A DNA stretch of 64,000 bases from assembly GCA_032207245.1 (NCBI GenBank), contig CM063498.1, forward strand, positions 94,305,301 through 94,369,300, in the 5' to 3' direction. Source of the DNA: Pardosa pseudoannulata. Lineage: Eukaryota; Arthropoda; Arachnida; Araneae; Lycosidae. The position numbers and the translations under genes were made by a program. The notes beneath the pieces were generated by a model. The model saw only the letters and a program-made list of their open reading frames with translations. It did no database searches and was not told the DNA's origin. Numbering within the stretch: position 1 is the first letter of the stretch; the number at the start of each line of letters is the position of its first letter. Positions 24,991-36,135 of this stretch are shown here, piece by piece.

Positions 24991-27620
24991 TAATTCAATA
25001 GTTATATATTTCTGTCAAAGATAGTAATAAATTCCATGAAATTTCTCTTAGTTTAGAAAATGAAGTAAAATGTTAGATGAAAATTATTTAAGCAATGAAA
25101 ATTATTATCCACTCTAATAAATTTCTAATGAATACCAAATATATAAAAACAACATTAAATAAGTTTCATTCTAAAACAAAGTACATTATTAAGTTAGTGA
25201 AATAATTTTCACAGGTGTATTACTTTAAAAAGTTTTATGCAATTTTTCACTACTCTGGACTAAAACCACTTGAGTTAATACAAATGATTACACAGCATCT
25301 TATCATTGTTACAACTGTAGTACAGCAAAATTATTCATCAAATAAAAGAACAATAACCAAAATTTAGAAAGAGATAAGAAGGATAAGGAAATTAAAAAAA
25401 AGAAGAAAAAACTTAAAGTAACTTAATAAAAGAAGTAAAAAACAAGAAATTCCATTAAATTTCTCTTAGTTTAGAAAAAGAAGCAAAATGTTAAGCGATG
25501 AAAAGTATTAGCTACTCTAACAAATGCTAAATCTTTAAAAACAACATTAAATAAGTTTTATTCTAAAACTATATTATTAAGTTAGTGAAATAATTTTCAC
25601 AGTATATTACTTTAACAAGTTATAAGCAATTTTTCACTACTCCGGACTAAAGTCACTTCAGTTAATACAAATAAATACACAGCATCTCATTGTCATTGTT
25701 ACAACTGTAGTACAGCAAAATTATTGAAAAAATAAAAGAACAATAAATAAATTTTAGAGAAAAATAAGAAGAATAAGGGAATGAAGAAAAAGAAAAAATA
25801 AAACTTAAAGTATATTTATAAAAGAAGGAAAAGAATAATAAAAAATTTTAGATAAAGAAGCAAGAGATTAACCCATGAAAATATCTTAGCCATTCTAACT
25901 AATGTCAGATCATTCAAAAAATCATTAGTTTTCTTCTTAAAACAAATCATATTATTAAGTTAGAGAAATTTATTTTCACAGGGATATTACTTTAAAAAGT
26001 TATAAGCAATTTTTCACTACTCTGGACTAAAACCACTTGAGTTAATACAAATGAATATACAGCATCTTATTATCATTGTTACAACTGTAGTATAGCAAAA
26101 TTATTGATCAAATAAAAGAACAATTAAAAAAAATTTAGAAAAAAAATAAAAAACATTAGGAAATGAGGAAAAGGAAAAATAAAACTCAAAGTATATTTAT
26201 AAAAGTATGAAAAGAACAATAAAAACTTTTAGAAAAAGAAGCAAGAAATTAACCAATGAAAATATTTTAGCCATTCTAACTAATGTCAGTTCATTCAAAA
26301 AAATCATTAGTTTTCTTCCTAAAAGAAAGTATATTATTAAGTTAGTGAAATTAATGTTCACAAGTATATTACTTTAATAAGATATAAGCAAATATTCCCT
26401 ACTCCATATTAAACCCATCTGACTTATTACATCTGAAAATGCAACATCTTATTGTCATTGTTGCAACTATTTTACAGTTAAGACATTGATAGTAAAAAGT
26501 TTTAAAAAAAGAATGCGAGAATAATAAAACTAAAAGTAACTTTATAAAAGAAGAAAAAGAAAATTTTTAGAAAAAGATGCAAGAGATTATGCCATAAAAA
26601 TATTGTAGCCACTCTAATAGTAAATCATTAAAAAAGATGATTAATTTTCTTCCCAAAACAAAGTATTTTATTAAGTTAGTGAAATTAATGTTCACAAGTA
26701 TATTATTACATCTTAGAATGCAACATCTTATTGTCATTGTTGCAACTATTTTACAATAATGACATTGATAATAAAAAGTTTTAAAAAAAGAAGAATAGAA
26801 GAATAAAACTAAAAGTAACTTTATATAAGAAGAAAAAAAAATTTTTAAGATGCAAGAGATTATGACATAAAAGTATTTTAGACAATCTAACAGCAAATCA
26901 TTCAAAAATATGATTAATTTTCTTTCCAAAACAAAGTATATTATTAAGTTAGTGAAATTAATGTTCACAAGTATATTATTACATCTGAGAATGCAACATC
27001 TTATTGTCATTGTTGCAACTTTTTTTACAGTTAAGACATTGATAATCAAAAGTTTTAAAAAAAGAAGAATAGAAGAATAAAACTAAAAGTAACTTTATAA
27101 AAGAAGAAAAAAAGTTTTAAGATGCAAGAGATTATCCCATAAAAGTATTTTAGCCACTCTAATAGTAAATCATTCAAAGAGATGATTAATTTTCTTCCCA
27201 AAACAAAGTATATTATTAAGTTAGTGAAATTAATGTTCACAAGTATATTATTACATCTAAGAATGCAACATCTTATTGTCATTGTTGCAACTGCTTTACA
27301 GTTAAGATATTGACAGTGAAAAGTTTTTAAAAAAGAAGAACAGAATAATAAAACTAAAAGTAACTTTATAAAAAAAGAACAAAATTTTTTTAAAGATGCA
27401 AGAGATTATGCCATAAAAGTATTTTAGCCACTCTAATATCAAATCATTCAAAAGAATAATTAATTTTCTTTCCAAAACAAAGTATATTATTAAGTTAGTG
27501 AAACTAATGTTCATAAGAATATTACTTTAACAAGTTATAAGCAATTTTTCACTACTCCAGATTAAACCCACTTGAGTTATTACAACTGATGATACAACAT
27601 CTTATTATCATTATTGCAAC
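24990..27620. repeat. tandem array with two unit sizes, 380 and 275 bp
   Basis: The landmark CATCTTATTGTCATTGTTGC (with variants) recurs near 25295, 25683, 26061, 26446, 26724, 26997, 27269 and 27598. The first four intervals are 378-388 bp (the first unit boundary is less certain), the next three 272-278 bp and the last about 329 bp. The short units lack the TTTTTCACTACTCTGGACTA segment. The longest minus-strand frames here (26567-27514, full of the repeated ILRCNNILVNINFTNLI) are products of repetition, not proteins. Confidence 0.9.
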
Positions 27621-27786
27621 TGTATTAGAGAAAAATATTCATAGGATGAAATAACAATAAAAAAATATCCAAGAGGTATATGATTATCAGAGAATGGTAT
27701 AATTCAGCAATTCTTTTCTTTTATTTCGATAGACACTTGTCTTTCAGTAAATGTTGAATTTCTTATATAATTACCTTAAAAATTAA

Positions 27787-28388
<602 letters not shown>

Positions 28389-28392
28389 TTAA

Positions 28393-29439
28393 TAATATCA
28401 TTAGTCATTGCATACATAATGACAAAATTAGATCTCTCCTGTTAATTGTCTTAAGTAAAATAATTATTTTATGCCTTAGTAACAAACACAAAAGTTCGTA
28501 GAATTTGAAAACATGTGCAAGTATAGTAAAAGTTTTTTGGAGTTGCGTTTTAAGTCGGGATGTTATTTTTTAAGCATTTTATGAAAAGCATACGTTTATA
28601 CTGCGAGTAAAATAAAACGAGTGTTAGCATCACGTAAAAAACCAATCTGTGGGAAAGAAGGGATCAGTGTGTAAACACCACTATATGATGTTTTTGTGTG
28701 TAAACTCATTTTGCTGAAGTGACATCAATAATTCATAAACTAAAAAATATTTTGCTAACGTTACAATGTGCGTTCAGCTGAGCGAAATTTTCTTAAAAAT
28801 TCGAAGTTTCTGTCTGTGAAGATGAATTGTAAAATATAACTAAGAATAAAAATAAGTTAGAGTTTATTTTTTAAATACATTACTTTAAAATTAATATAAT
28901 TATTGCTACAACAGGCAATTCAGTTAATACTAATAACTACTTTCAACAGTTTTTAAAACAAATATGTATATAAGTATATGTCATAAGTATTTGAAACACT
29001 CCGAGCGTATTTCTAACTGTCACAGACATTCGAAATTTATCGACAATTTATCTGATAGATTATTAAGTAAAAGTTGAAATAAATATATTTCGGACACCAA
29101 ACATATATCCTTTTGAAATTCACATAATTTTGATATGTATTTTTAAGTAACGAAATGGATATTTATACTATTTTATATTTCCTAAATGTTTCCAACAAAT
29201 GCTTACGGTAACAGCTAAGTTTTATTCCAAGTCTCAAAAGGCACTGTAATGATAAAATGACCATATTACAAATAAAACAGATACGCATGACACATTTTCA
29301 GTATAATTACTTTTGAAACAACTAATAATAAGAATTTAATATATTCTTAATAATGTTATAATATATTCTTAATAATGAAATGTATGAAATTTCAATAACA
29401 AAATTAATTTTGAAAGTTCTTTATCCCTTTAAAAAATGT
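28393..29439. other. no recognised feature
   Basis: AT-rich sequence without coding remnants or repeats that I can identify. Confidence 0.5.
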
Positions 29440-31200
29440 CATTATATAATCAAATCTGTCTTCAAAATCAAATTTATTCCATGTTGTAGACTACAATAAT
29501 AAACCTTAGTTGCGTTTTTCTCAATTATCCACTACTTAAAATAAACTTTCATTCCTTTACACTTATCACCTTGTATCAGAATCTCAGTTATATTATTAAA
29601 AATGTGCAGAATATTGTAAAATCACGAATCTTTACAAATCAAGTTCATTCCATTCAGTAGACTATAGTAATGAATCATAGTAGATTTTTTTCTCAATTGT
29701 ACACCACTTAAAACAAACATTCAGTCCTTTACACTCTATCAACTTGTATCAGAATCTCAGTTATAATATTATTATAAAATCTGCAGAATGTTATGAAATT
29801 GTCGTTATATAATCAAATCTGTCTTCAAAAATCAGATTCATTCCATGTTATACACTACAGTAATGGACCGTAATTGTATTTTTCTCGATTATCCACCACT
29901 TAAAATAAACTTTCGATCCTTTACACTTTTCATCTTGTATCAGAATCTCAGTTATGTTATTTTAAAATGAGCAAAATATAGTAAAAAACATGAATCTTTA
30001 CAAATCAAGTTCATTCCATTCAGTAGACTACAGTAATGAATCATACTAGCCTTTTTTCAACTGTATACCACTTGAAATAAACTTTCAATCCTTTACACTT
30101 TATGAACTTGTATCAGAATCTCAGTTATGATATTATTATAAAATGCACAGACTGTTGCAAGAAAACACAAATCATCACAAATCAAGTTTATTCCACGCGA
30201 TAGACTACTGAAATGAATCGTAGTTGCATTTTTCTCAACTATCCACCACTTACAATAAACTTCTAATCCGTTACACTTTATCAAGTTGTATCAGAATCTC
30301 AGTTATGATATTATTATGAAATGCACAGAATGGTGCAAGAAAATACGAATCTTTATAAACCAAGTTCATTCCATTCAGTAGACTACAGTAATGAATCGTA
30401 GTGGCATTTTTCTGAACTATCCACCACTTACAATAAACGTCTAATCCGTTACACTTTATGAACTTGTATCAGAATCTCAGTTATGATATTATTATAAAAT
30501 GCACAGAATATTGTAAGAAAACACGAATCATCATAAATCAAGTCATTCCACTCGGTAGACTACAGTAATGAATCGTAGTGGCATTTTTCTGAACTATCCA
30601 CCACTTACAATAAACGTCTAATCCGTTACACTTTATGAACTTGTATCAGAATCTCAGTTATGATATTATTATAAAATGCACAGAATATTGTAAGAAAACA
30701 CGAATCATCATAAATCAAGTCATTCCACTCGGTAGACTACAGTAATGTTTAATTGTTGCCTTTAATCCTCAACTTTCCGCCACTTACAATAAACTTCTAA
30801 TCCTTTACACTTTATGAACTTGTATCAGAATCTCAGTTATAATACTATTATAAAATGCACAGAATGTTGTAAGAAAACACGAATTATCATAAATCAAGTT
30901 CATTCCACTTGGTAGACTACAGAAGTGAATCGTAGTGGCATTTTTCTCAACTATCCACCGCTTATAAAAAACTTCTAATCCTTTACACTTTATGAACTTG
31001 TATCAGAATCTCATTTATGATGTTATTTTAAAATGCACAGAATGTTGTAAGAAAAAAATGAATCTTTATAGATCAAGTTATTTCCACTCGGTAGACTACA
31101 GTAGTGAATCATAGTTACCTTTATCCCTCAACTGTCCACCGCTTAAAATTTTTCGATCCTTTACACTTTATCAAATCGTATCAGAATCTCAATTAAGTCT
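29440..31200. repeat. 178-bp satellite, 10 units
   Basis: TTGTATCAGAATCTCAG recurs at 29571, 29744, 29935, 30108, 30286, 30464, 30641, 30820, 30998 and (changed) 31176. Spacing is 173-191 bp, mostly 177-179. Each unit also has CAAGTTCATTCCA...GTAGACTACAGTAATG and CCACTTACAATAAAC. Two neighbouring units (30393-30569 and 30570-30746) look identical over 177 bp, whereas others differ at 10-20% of positions. Confidence 0.95.
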
Positions 31201-31728
31201 CATTTGAGAGAACAGAAATCAATATACCTCACGTTTTATAAAAGAGCAACTTGTCTGGTAGAAGGTGTGTAAGAAATTCGTGACATCCTTCTGTTTCAAA
31301 TTTAAAGAAGGCTGCGAATCCCAAATTGACTATTTCCTACGCTATCTTAAGCCTTTATTTTCCCATTTGATATATCCCAGCACGCCCTCCTCTTGGGAAA
31401 AATTCGAGCTGTTCTATTTTCATCGGCTCATCTCAAATCGCTACTGGATCGGAAGACAATGAGCATCAAAAACCCGTTTCGTGATGGCAATTTGACGGCA
31501 CCCCCAGAATGGTAGTTTTCAAAAGTAGCTTTCTACATTGGATCACAAGACGTGCTCAAGGGTAACGACTCGGGGCGCGCCGGTTCCTCTCTCCTTTTTT
31601 TGTATGCAATAAAATTTAAGTAGCTCTCGCGAATGGCAGAACTCACAATTTGATTTCGAGTGAAATGTTCTGTCATAATATCCTGACTGAATGCCGACGT
31701 TAAAGTTTTCTTTCTGGTTTAGGGGAAA
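31201..31728. other. higher-GC stretch of unknown nature
   Basis: From 31265 to about 31600 the composition is richer in G and C than its surroundings, and a 65-residue plus-strand frame (31265-31462) is open. I recognise no domain in it. It could be unique host sequence or an old element; no support for a gene beyond openness. Confidence 0.3.
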
Positions 31729-31946
31729 TTTATTTCTTTCAGTTAGAATCCGTGTAACTTAATACTGTAAATATAGAGCGGACAGGATTTAGTCTTTCTT
31801 TTTATGAAACAGACTATAAGACGAGTAAATTACTTTATAAGGACTGGAATTTATGATTTTAAGTGTATATGAATCAAATATTGTATAATGATAAGGAAAT
31901 AACTTATAGGTTTGATGAAAGATATTGATTGATTTGAATAATACCA

Positions 31947-32981
31947 GACATGCCAACATTCAGGCACTTGTGTCCGGAGCAACAGCGCGGTTTTAAAATT
32001 TAACATGCTACCTACAAGTTAAAAGCGTATACAATTTACATACATAATAAAACAAATTTTAAAATTATACAGACAAATTATAAATAATTATATATTTTAT
32101 TAATTTCTTAATTAAAACTGTGCAAATTAAATAATTTAAAATTAACATATTATTAAAGGTAAATTAAAATTTATGCATTTAACAATGTATAAGTAGATTT
32201 TTTAGCTTTAAAAAGTTCTTTTTCAGAAAGATTTTTCTTATAACAACATTGACCCTGATAAAAATATTTACATTTAACTATCATCAGAAATTTTAGAGTT
32301 CGTCTTCCCAAATTTGACCTAAATTCAGTTTGGTTTTTCGCACAGTGCTGAAAACTCTTTCACAAGCAACATTACTGTGTGGAAAGAGCAATATATTTAG
32401 CATTATTTTTGGTAAAACTTTGTATTTGATTGCTGCATTGTGATCTCTTAAACAACTGATTTTATACCAAGCTGTATCTGAGCGTTCACAGTTTAGAATT
32501 TCCTCGCTAAATTTGTCCATTTGGTAAAGCTTAAACTCTGATTAAAGTTCATACAATGCATTATCAGTAAAGATATTGAAACATTCAATGAAATAGTTCA
32601 AAGAACTAAACTTAGTCTAAGCTCTTATACGGATACCTGCAACTTCAGCATGCATCAATATATCATCTCTCAGAGGAAATTTTTAAGTTTATACGCACAT
32701 GCTGAAAAGGATATATGCACATGCTTCTGAATATATACATTTCGCTGTAGGCTAGGCCTATTTAGCAATATTTATTTGCTGCAAATAGCGGAAAAAAGAA
32801 TTATGAAAAGAAATTCATCAAAATTCTTTCAGAAATTACGAGATTTGATAAAATTAACGAAATATTTCCCCCGAAACAAAATTTGTTATTTTCCGGAGCA
32901 ATTTGAGGAGTGTGCGGAGTTACCAATTTTTATCATTTCTCCGGAGCAACTCCGCCGAAACCAGAGCAGTTGGCATGCCTG
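31947..32981 (-). mobile_element. hAT DNA transposon, internally deleted
   Basis: Ends are GACATGCCAAC at the left and, from the minus strand, CAGGCATGCCAAC at the right; both sides have a subterminal TCCGGAGCAAC. The 8-bp target duplication taatacca lies at 31939-31946 and 32982-32989. The left end seems to have lost its first two bases (CA). The pre-insertion site equals the uninterrupted repeat unit (TTGAATAATACC, then ATCATAAATG). It carries only the C-terminal part of a transposase. Confidence 0.88.
32290..32645 (-). pseudogene. hAT transposase C-terminus (dimerisation domain)
   Basis: A minus-strand frame of 75 residues (32293-32520) ends in LLFPHSNVACERVFSTVRKT, the signature of the hAT dimerisation domain at the C-terminus of these transposases. 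Upstream the frame is broken by stops but continues recognisably (SSLNYFIECFNIFTDN, then SEFKLYQMDKF) to about 32645. The zinc finger and catalytic core are absent. The frame ends shortly after ERVFSTVRKT, as in complete family members, so the C-terminus itself is natural. Confidence 0.85.
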
Positions 32982-33282
32982 TAATACCATCATAAATGCA
33001 ATACAAATTTGCGACATATTACTACAAACTCAGTTTCAGCTTATCAGCAGACTGTCCAAACACTTTTTTTTTTCAGTTAGAATCTGTGTAACTGAATACT
33101 GTAAATATATAGTGGATAGGATTTAGTCTTTCTTTTTATGCTACAGATTATACGAAGGGTAAAATATTTTATAAGGACTGAAATTTATGATTCTAAGTAT
33201 ATATTAATTAAATGTTGTATAATGATAAGGAAATAACTTATAGGTTTGATGAAAGATGTTGATTTGAATAATCTCTAATATA

Positions 33283-33900
33283 CTGGGTGGCCATAATTAA
33301 ACTGACAGTGCTCACAGTGTTCTGTAGCGCGATCCATTTGCGAGAATGACGCCACATTTTGTACGAAGATTACACAAGACGGAGGATGAAAGATTCCGTG
33401 AAAAAAATAAATTAGTTCCAAAGTCACCGCTAGGGGAATATTTGGAGCTGTGTAATAGAAAATTGAGTGTTAACAAATGCAAATCAATACGGAAATAAAT
33501 TTCTTAATTGTGCCAATGGATGTAACGTGAAATTTGAATAAAGAACTTCTTCTTCTTCTACCCAGAGTACGTGATGTTGCAGATCACGAGACTTTAAGGT
33601 GTTTATGTAGATTTTACGCTTTTTTAAAAGTGTTGCCATATTGCACTTGAACTAAATCAGAAAATGTGCATAATAAAAGGTAATTTTATTCCGTATTAAT
33701 TTGCATTTGTTAACACTCTATTTTCTATAACATAGCGCCAAATATTTCCCTAGCGATGACTTTTGGAACTAATTTGTTTTTTGGAGGAATCCTTCGTCCC
33801 CCGTCTTGTTTAATCTTCCTACAAAATGTGGCGTCGTTCTCGCAAATAGATTGCGCTACAGAACACTGTGAGCACTGTCCGTTTAATTATGGCCACCCGG
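33283..33900. mobile_element. Tc1/mariner-type MITE with 205-bp inverted repeats
   Basis: Left arm 33283 to about 33495 and right arm about 33697-33900 are near-perfect inverted repeats over roughly 205 bp, starting CTGGGTGGCCATAATTAAAC and CCGGGTGGCCATAATTAAAC. TA duplicates lie at 33281-33282 and 33901-33902. The 200-bp spacer is non-coding. It sits nine bases after the start of the Helitron 33272-34830, so it inserted later. Confidence 0.92.
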
Positions 33901-34202
33901 TATATAAGACGCATTTGTTGTATGTTTGTCTGTTCCCTTATTACTCAATATCCAGACAACCAAATAAAGGGAAATTTGGGTACACGTACACAAAATTACA
34001 CCAAGAAGGTTCTTAAAAACGTTTCGTTCCATCCCAACCTCACTCTGGCCTCCTCCAGAGAAAAGTAGTGCCCCGTATGCCTGTTCTGAGCCGTGTAATA
34101 ATGAAACAAAAAAAGAAATAAAAGAAAAATCATGTAAGTTGGTCATTATAAGTGATTTTGTATTTTTTTTGTGGTGATGATGAGATGATCAGGATGTGTG
34201 TC

Positions 34203-34300
34203 TCTCTATAGATAAGACGCATTTGTTGTCTGTTTGTCTGTCCCCTTATAACTCAATATCCAGACAACCAAATAACGTGAAATTTGGTACACGTACACAA
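34203..34300 (+). repeat. second Helitron 5'-end copy inside the Helitron
   Basis: TCTCTATAGATAAGACGCAT and CTCAATATCCAGACAACCAA repeat the outer Helitron start (33272 plus 33903 onward) about 300 bp further in. Either another Helitron inserted into the first and shares its 3' end, or a 5'-end duplication within one element. Confidence 0.75.
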
Positions 34301-34314
34301 TCCTGATTTGCAAT

Positions 34315-34735
34315 CCCACAACTTGATTCTGAAAGTTGGTGCTCCAGTAATGCTGATTCGAAATATTGATGCACCCAAGTTGTGCAATGACAAAAGTTTA
34401 ATAGTGAAAAAGCTGATGCAACATGTCACTCAAGTCACAGTACTCACAGTGGGGTAAAAGTGAGGATGTCTTCATTCCAAGAATACCTATCATTCCTTCA
34501 GACAACACTATACAATTTAAGAGAATTCAGTTCCCTTTGAAACTGTGCTTTGCCATGACAATCAACAAATCACAGGGCCAATCTCTTGGGATTGCTGGTA
34601 TAGACTTTTAGACACCATGCTTTTCTCATGGGCAGTTGTATGTGGCCTGCTCCAGAGTGGCCAAAGACGAAATTCTTTGTATACACACTCCAAATGGAAC
34701 TGCCAAAAATGTTATTATCACATTGCTTTAAGATA
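34315..34735 (+). pseudogene. Helitron Pif1-type helicase C-terminus
   Basis: Pieces in sequential frames read LKVGAPVMLIRNID, then [16 protein letters not shown] and [20 protein letters not shown] (34423-34611), then after a stop HGQLYVACSRVAKDE and GTAKNVIITLL. The TINKSQGQS and LYVACSRV blocks are the last conserved helicase motifs of Helitron RepHel proteins. The Rep nuclease part and the ATP-binding motifs are missing, so it is inactive. Confidence 0.88.
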
Positions 34736-34830
34736 AATGTACCCTTTTATTGCATGCAAATAAACAGTGTTGTACGTTACTACAGAAAACCTTATTTTAA
34801 ACCCGGACAAAGCCGGGTACTTGCAGCTAG

Positions 34831-35060
34831 TACCATCATAAATGCAATACAAATTTGTTATATATACAAATATATTTCAAATATATTACTACAAACTAAA
34901 TTTCAACTTATCAGCAGATTGCATGAGTCAAACACTTATTTCTTTCATTTAAAATCCGTGTAACTTAACACTGTAAATATGTAAAAGACAGTATTTAGTC
35001 TTTCTTTTTATTTTTACAAATTATACGACACAAATAATTTTTCAGGGTTTGAAATCTTTC
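34831..35060 (+). repeat. 290-bp unit, copy 3 (partial)
   Basis: Starts TACCATCATAAATGCAATAC exactly at the Helitron junction and shares the unit through ATTTAGTCTTTCTTTTTATT; similarity fades near 35060. Confidence 0.8.
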
Positions 35061-35199
35061 TTTCCTCTAATGCAGTTGGTAATACAGACATATATCTTTA
35101 TGTCAAACATTTCTGTAAACTTGCTACTCATTTAGCACCACCCGTAGACACGTGGAGCTTAAGAAATGTTACGGACGTGAGTAACGTGTCCCTCACTTG

Positions 35200-35530
35200 A
35201 GTCCTCATAGTTTAGAAGCAGGAACCAATCAGACTGATTTTGATGAAATTTTGTGTATGTAATTAAGTTGATTTGAGAATGGTTTAGATTCACAATTTGA
35301 TACGATAGAAAATGTTTTTTTATTAAAAATCCAGAATTGCATGCTTATTGGGATTATTATAATGCCGCTTGAGAGCTTTCGCTGATAACGTATCTGTTGA
35401 GCAGTGATCAGCGCAACGGCCTTCAGTACGAGAAGTTCCGGGATCGAATCCCCGTACAGGCGATGTGGGCGTTTTAATATAATATAATTTTAATACAATA
35501 AAACAGGACAATGTCTGTCGGGTCGTCTAG
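35200..35530 (+). mobile_element. probable non-autonomous Helitron 3' part
   Basis: Ends in TCTGTCGGGTCGTCTAG followed by T at 35531, a CTAG|T Helitron-type end. Inside, AGGAACCAATCAGACTGATT and TTTGATGAAATTTTGTGTAT resemble leader sequence of arthropod Helitrons as I remember it. The 5' boundary was not found. Positions 35380-35455 hold a tRNA-like segment. Confidence 0.45.
35380..35457 (+). other. tRNA-like segment
   Basis: GAGCAGTGATCAGCGCAACG resembles an A-box region (TGGTCAGCGC type), and CGGGATCGAATCCCCG resembles a B box with a T-arm stem. Spacing of about 45 bp fits tRNA genes or tRNA-derived SINEs. The acceptor stem is not closed, so I do not call a tRNA gene. It is unrelated to SINE-1 and SINE-2 in detail. 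Confidence 0.4.
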
Positions 35531-35531
35531 T

Positions 35532-36133
35532 ATGTTACATAAATCTAATATGAGATTTAATGAAATATTAGTTTAGCTCGTGTTCTGATGGTGAAGACTT
35601 TGGACAAGTAGGCACTCTTTGTAAATGGAAAAAAAGTAAAATCACAATAACAAGAAATCAGCAAAAACAGGAATCTTTTAAACTATAATTAACTTACGTC
35701 CTTATTTCCAATTTCATTTATTTTATGATATACCCTGAAACAAAATATTTATCTTATCTAATGATATTTGTATAATTATAAATATTTATCCTATCTAATG
35801 AAATTTGTATTTGTATAACAACTTCTAGACACTTTTTGTATATTAAATGAAAGCATGTACATGACACATATCATATAACTGAATATTTAGTAGTTTTTCA
35901 TTTGATTTTCAATAAGAAATTTTGCTAAACATAATTCCTGTTTCGGAATTTCCTGAATGCTTTTAGGAATGCAAGCTATAATTTGTAATAGTTTAGTTAT
36001 TTCTAACTAAGCTTGAAAAATAATTTGTTTTCTTTTCTTATGCAAAAATTCCTTGTACATCTCCGATTTCATACATAAAGCATATCTCCTTTAAAGAAAC
36101 AATTTTTGCTATATATATAACTTGTTGTTCAAA
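35532..36133. other. no recognised feature
   Basis: AT-rich, with a direct repeat ATTTATCYTATCTAATGAWA near 35740 and 35790 and nothing else that I can support. Confidence 0.5.
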
Positions 36134-36135
36134 TA

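Larger units (their letters stand above)
31729..33271 (+). repeat. 290-bp tandem unit, copies 1 and 2, split by hAT
   Basis: Unit 2 (32982-33271) and partial unit 1 (31729-31946) share GTTAGAATCCGTGTAACTTA, ATTTAGTCTTTCTTTTTATG, GATAAGGAAATAACTTATAG and TTTGATGAAAGATATTGATT. A third, partial unit follows at 34831-35060 and a separate one at 37425-37600. The hAT element 31947-32981 separates units 1 and 2. Confidence 0.85.
33272..34830 (+). mobile_element. Helitron, degraded
   Basis: The 5' end is TCTCTAATA interrupted by a MITE and continuing TAAGACGCATTTGTTG. The 3' end is CTAG at 34827-34830, preceded by the hairpin CCCGGACAAAGCCGGG (34802-34817). The host bases are A at 33271 and T at 34831. 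Joining the flanks gives TTGAATAA|TACCATCATAAATG, identical to the uninterrupted 290-bp repeat unit. This is the A|T insertion without target duplication typical of Helitrons. Interior parts are a Pif1-type helicase remnant, a second 5'-end-like copy at 34203 and the nested MITE 33283-33900. Confidence 0.9.

Noticed and set aside
26567..27514. Minus-strand frames of 160, 75 and 70 residues with repeated text
   Set aside because: The repeated text follows the 275-bp tandem units exactly; no start, domain or codon bias argues for a protein.
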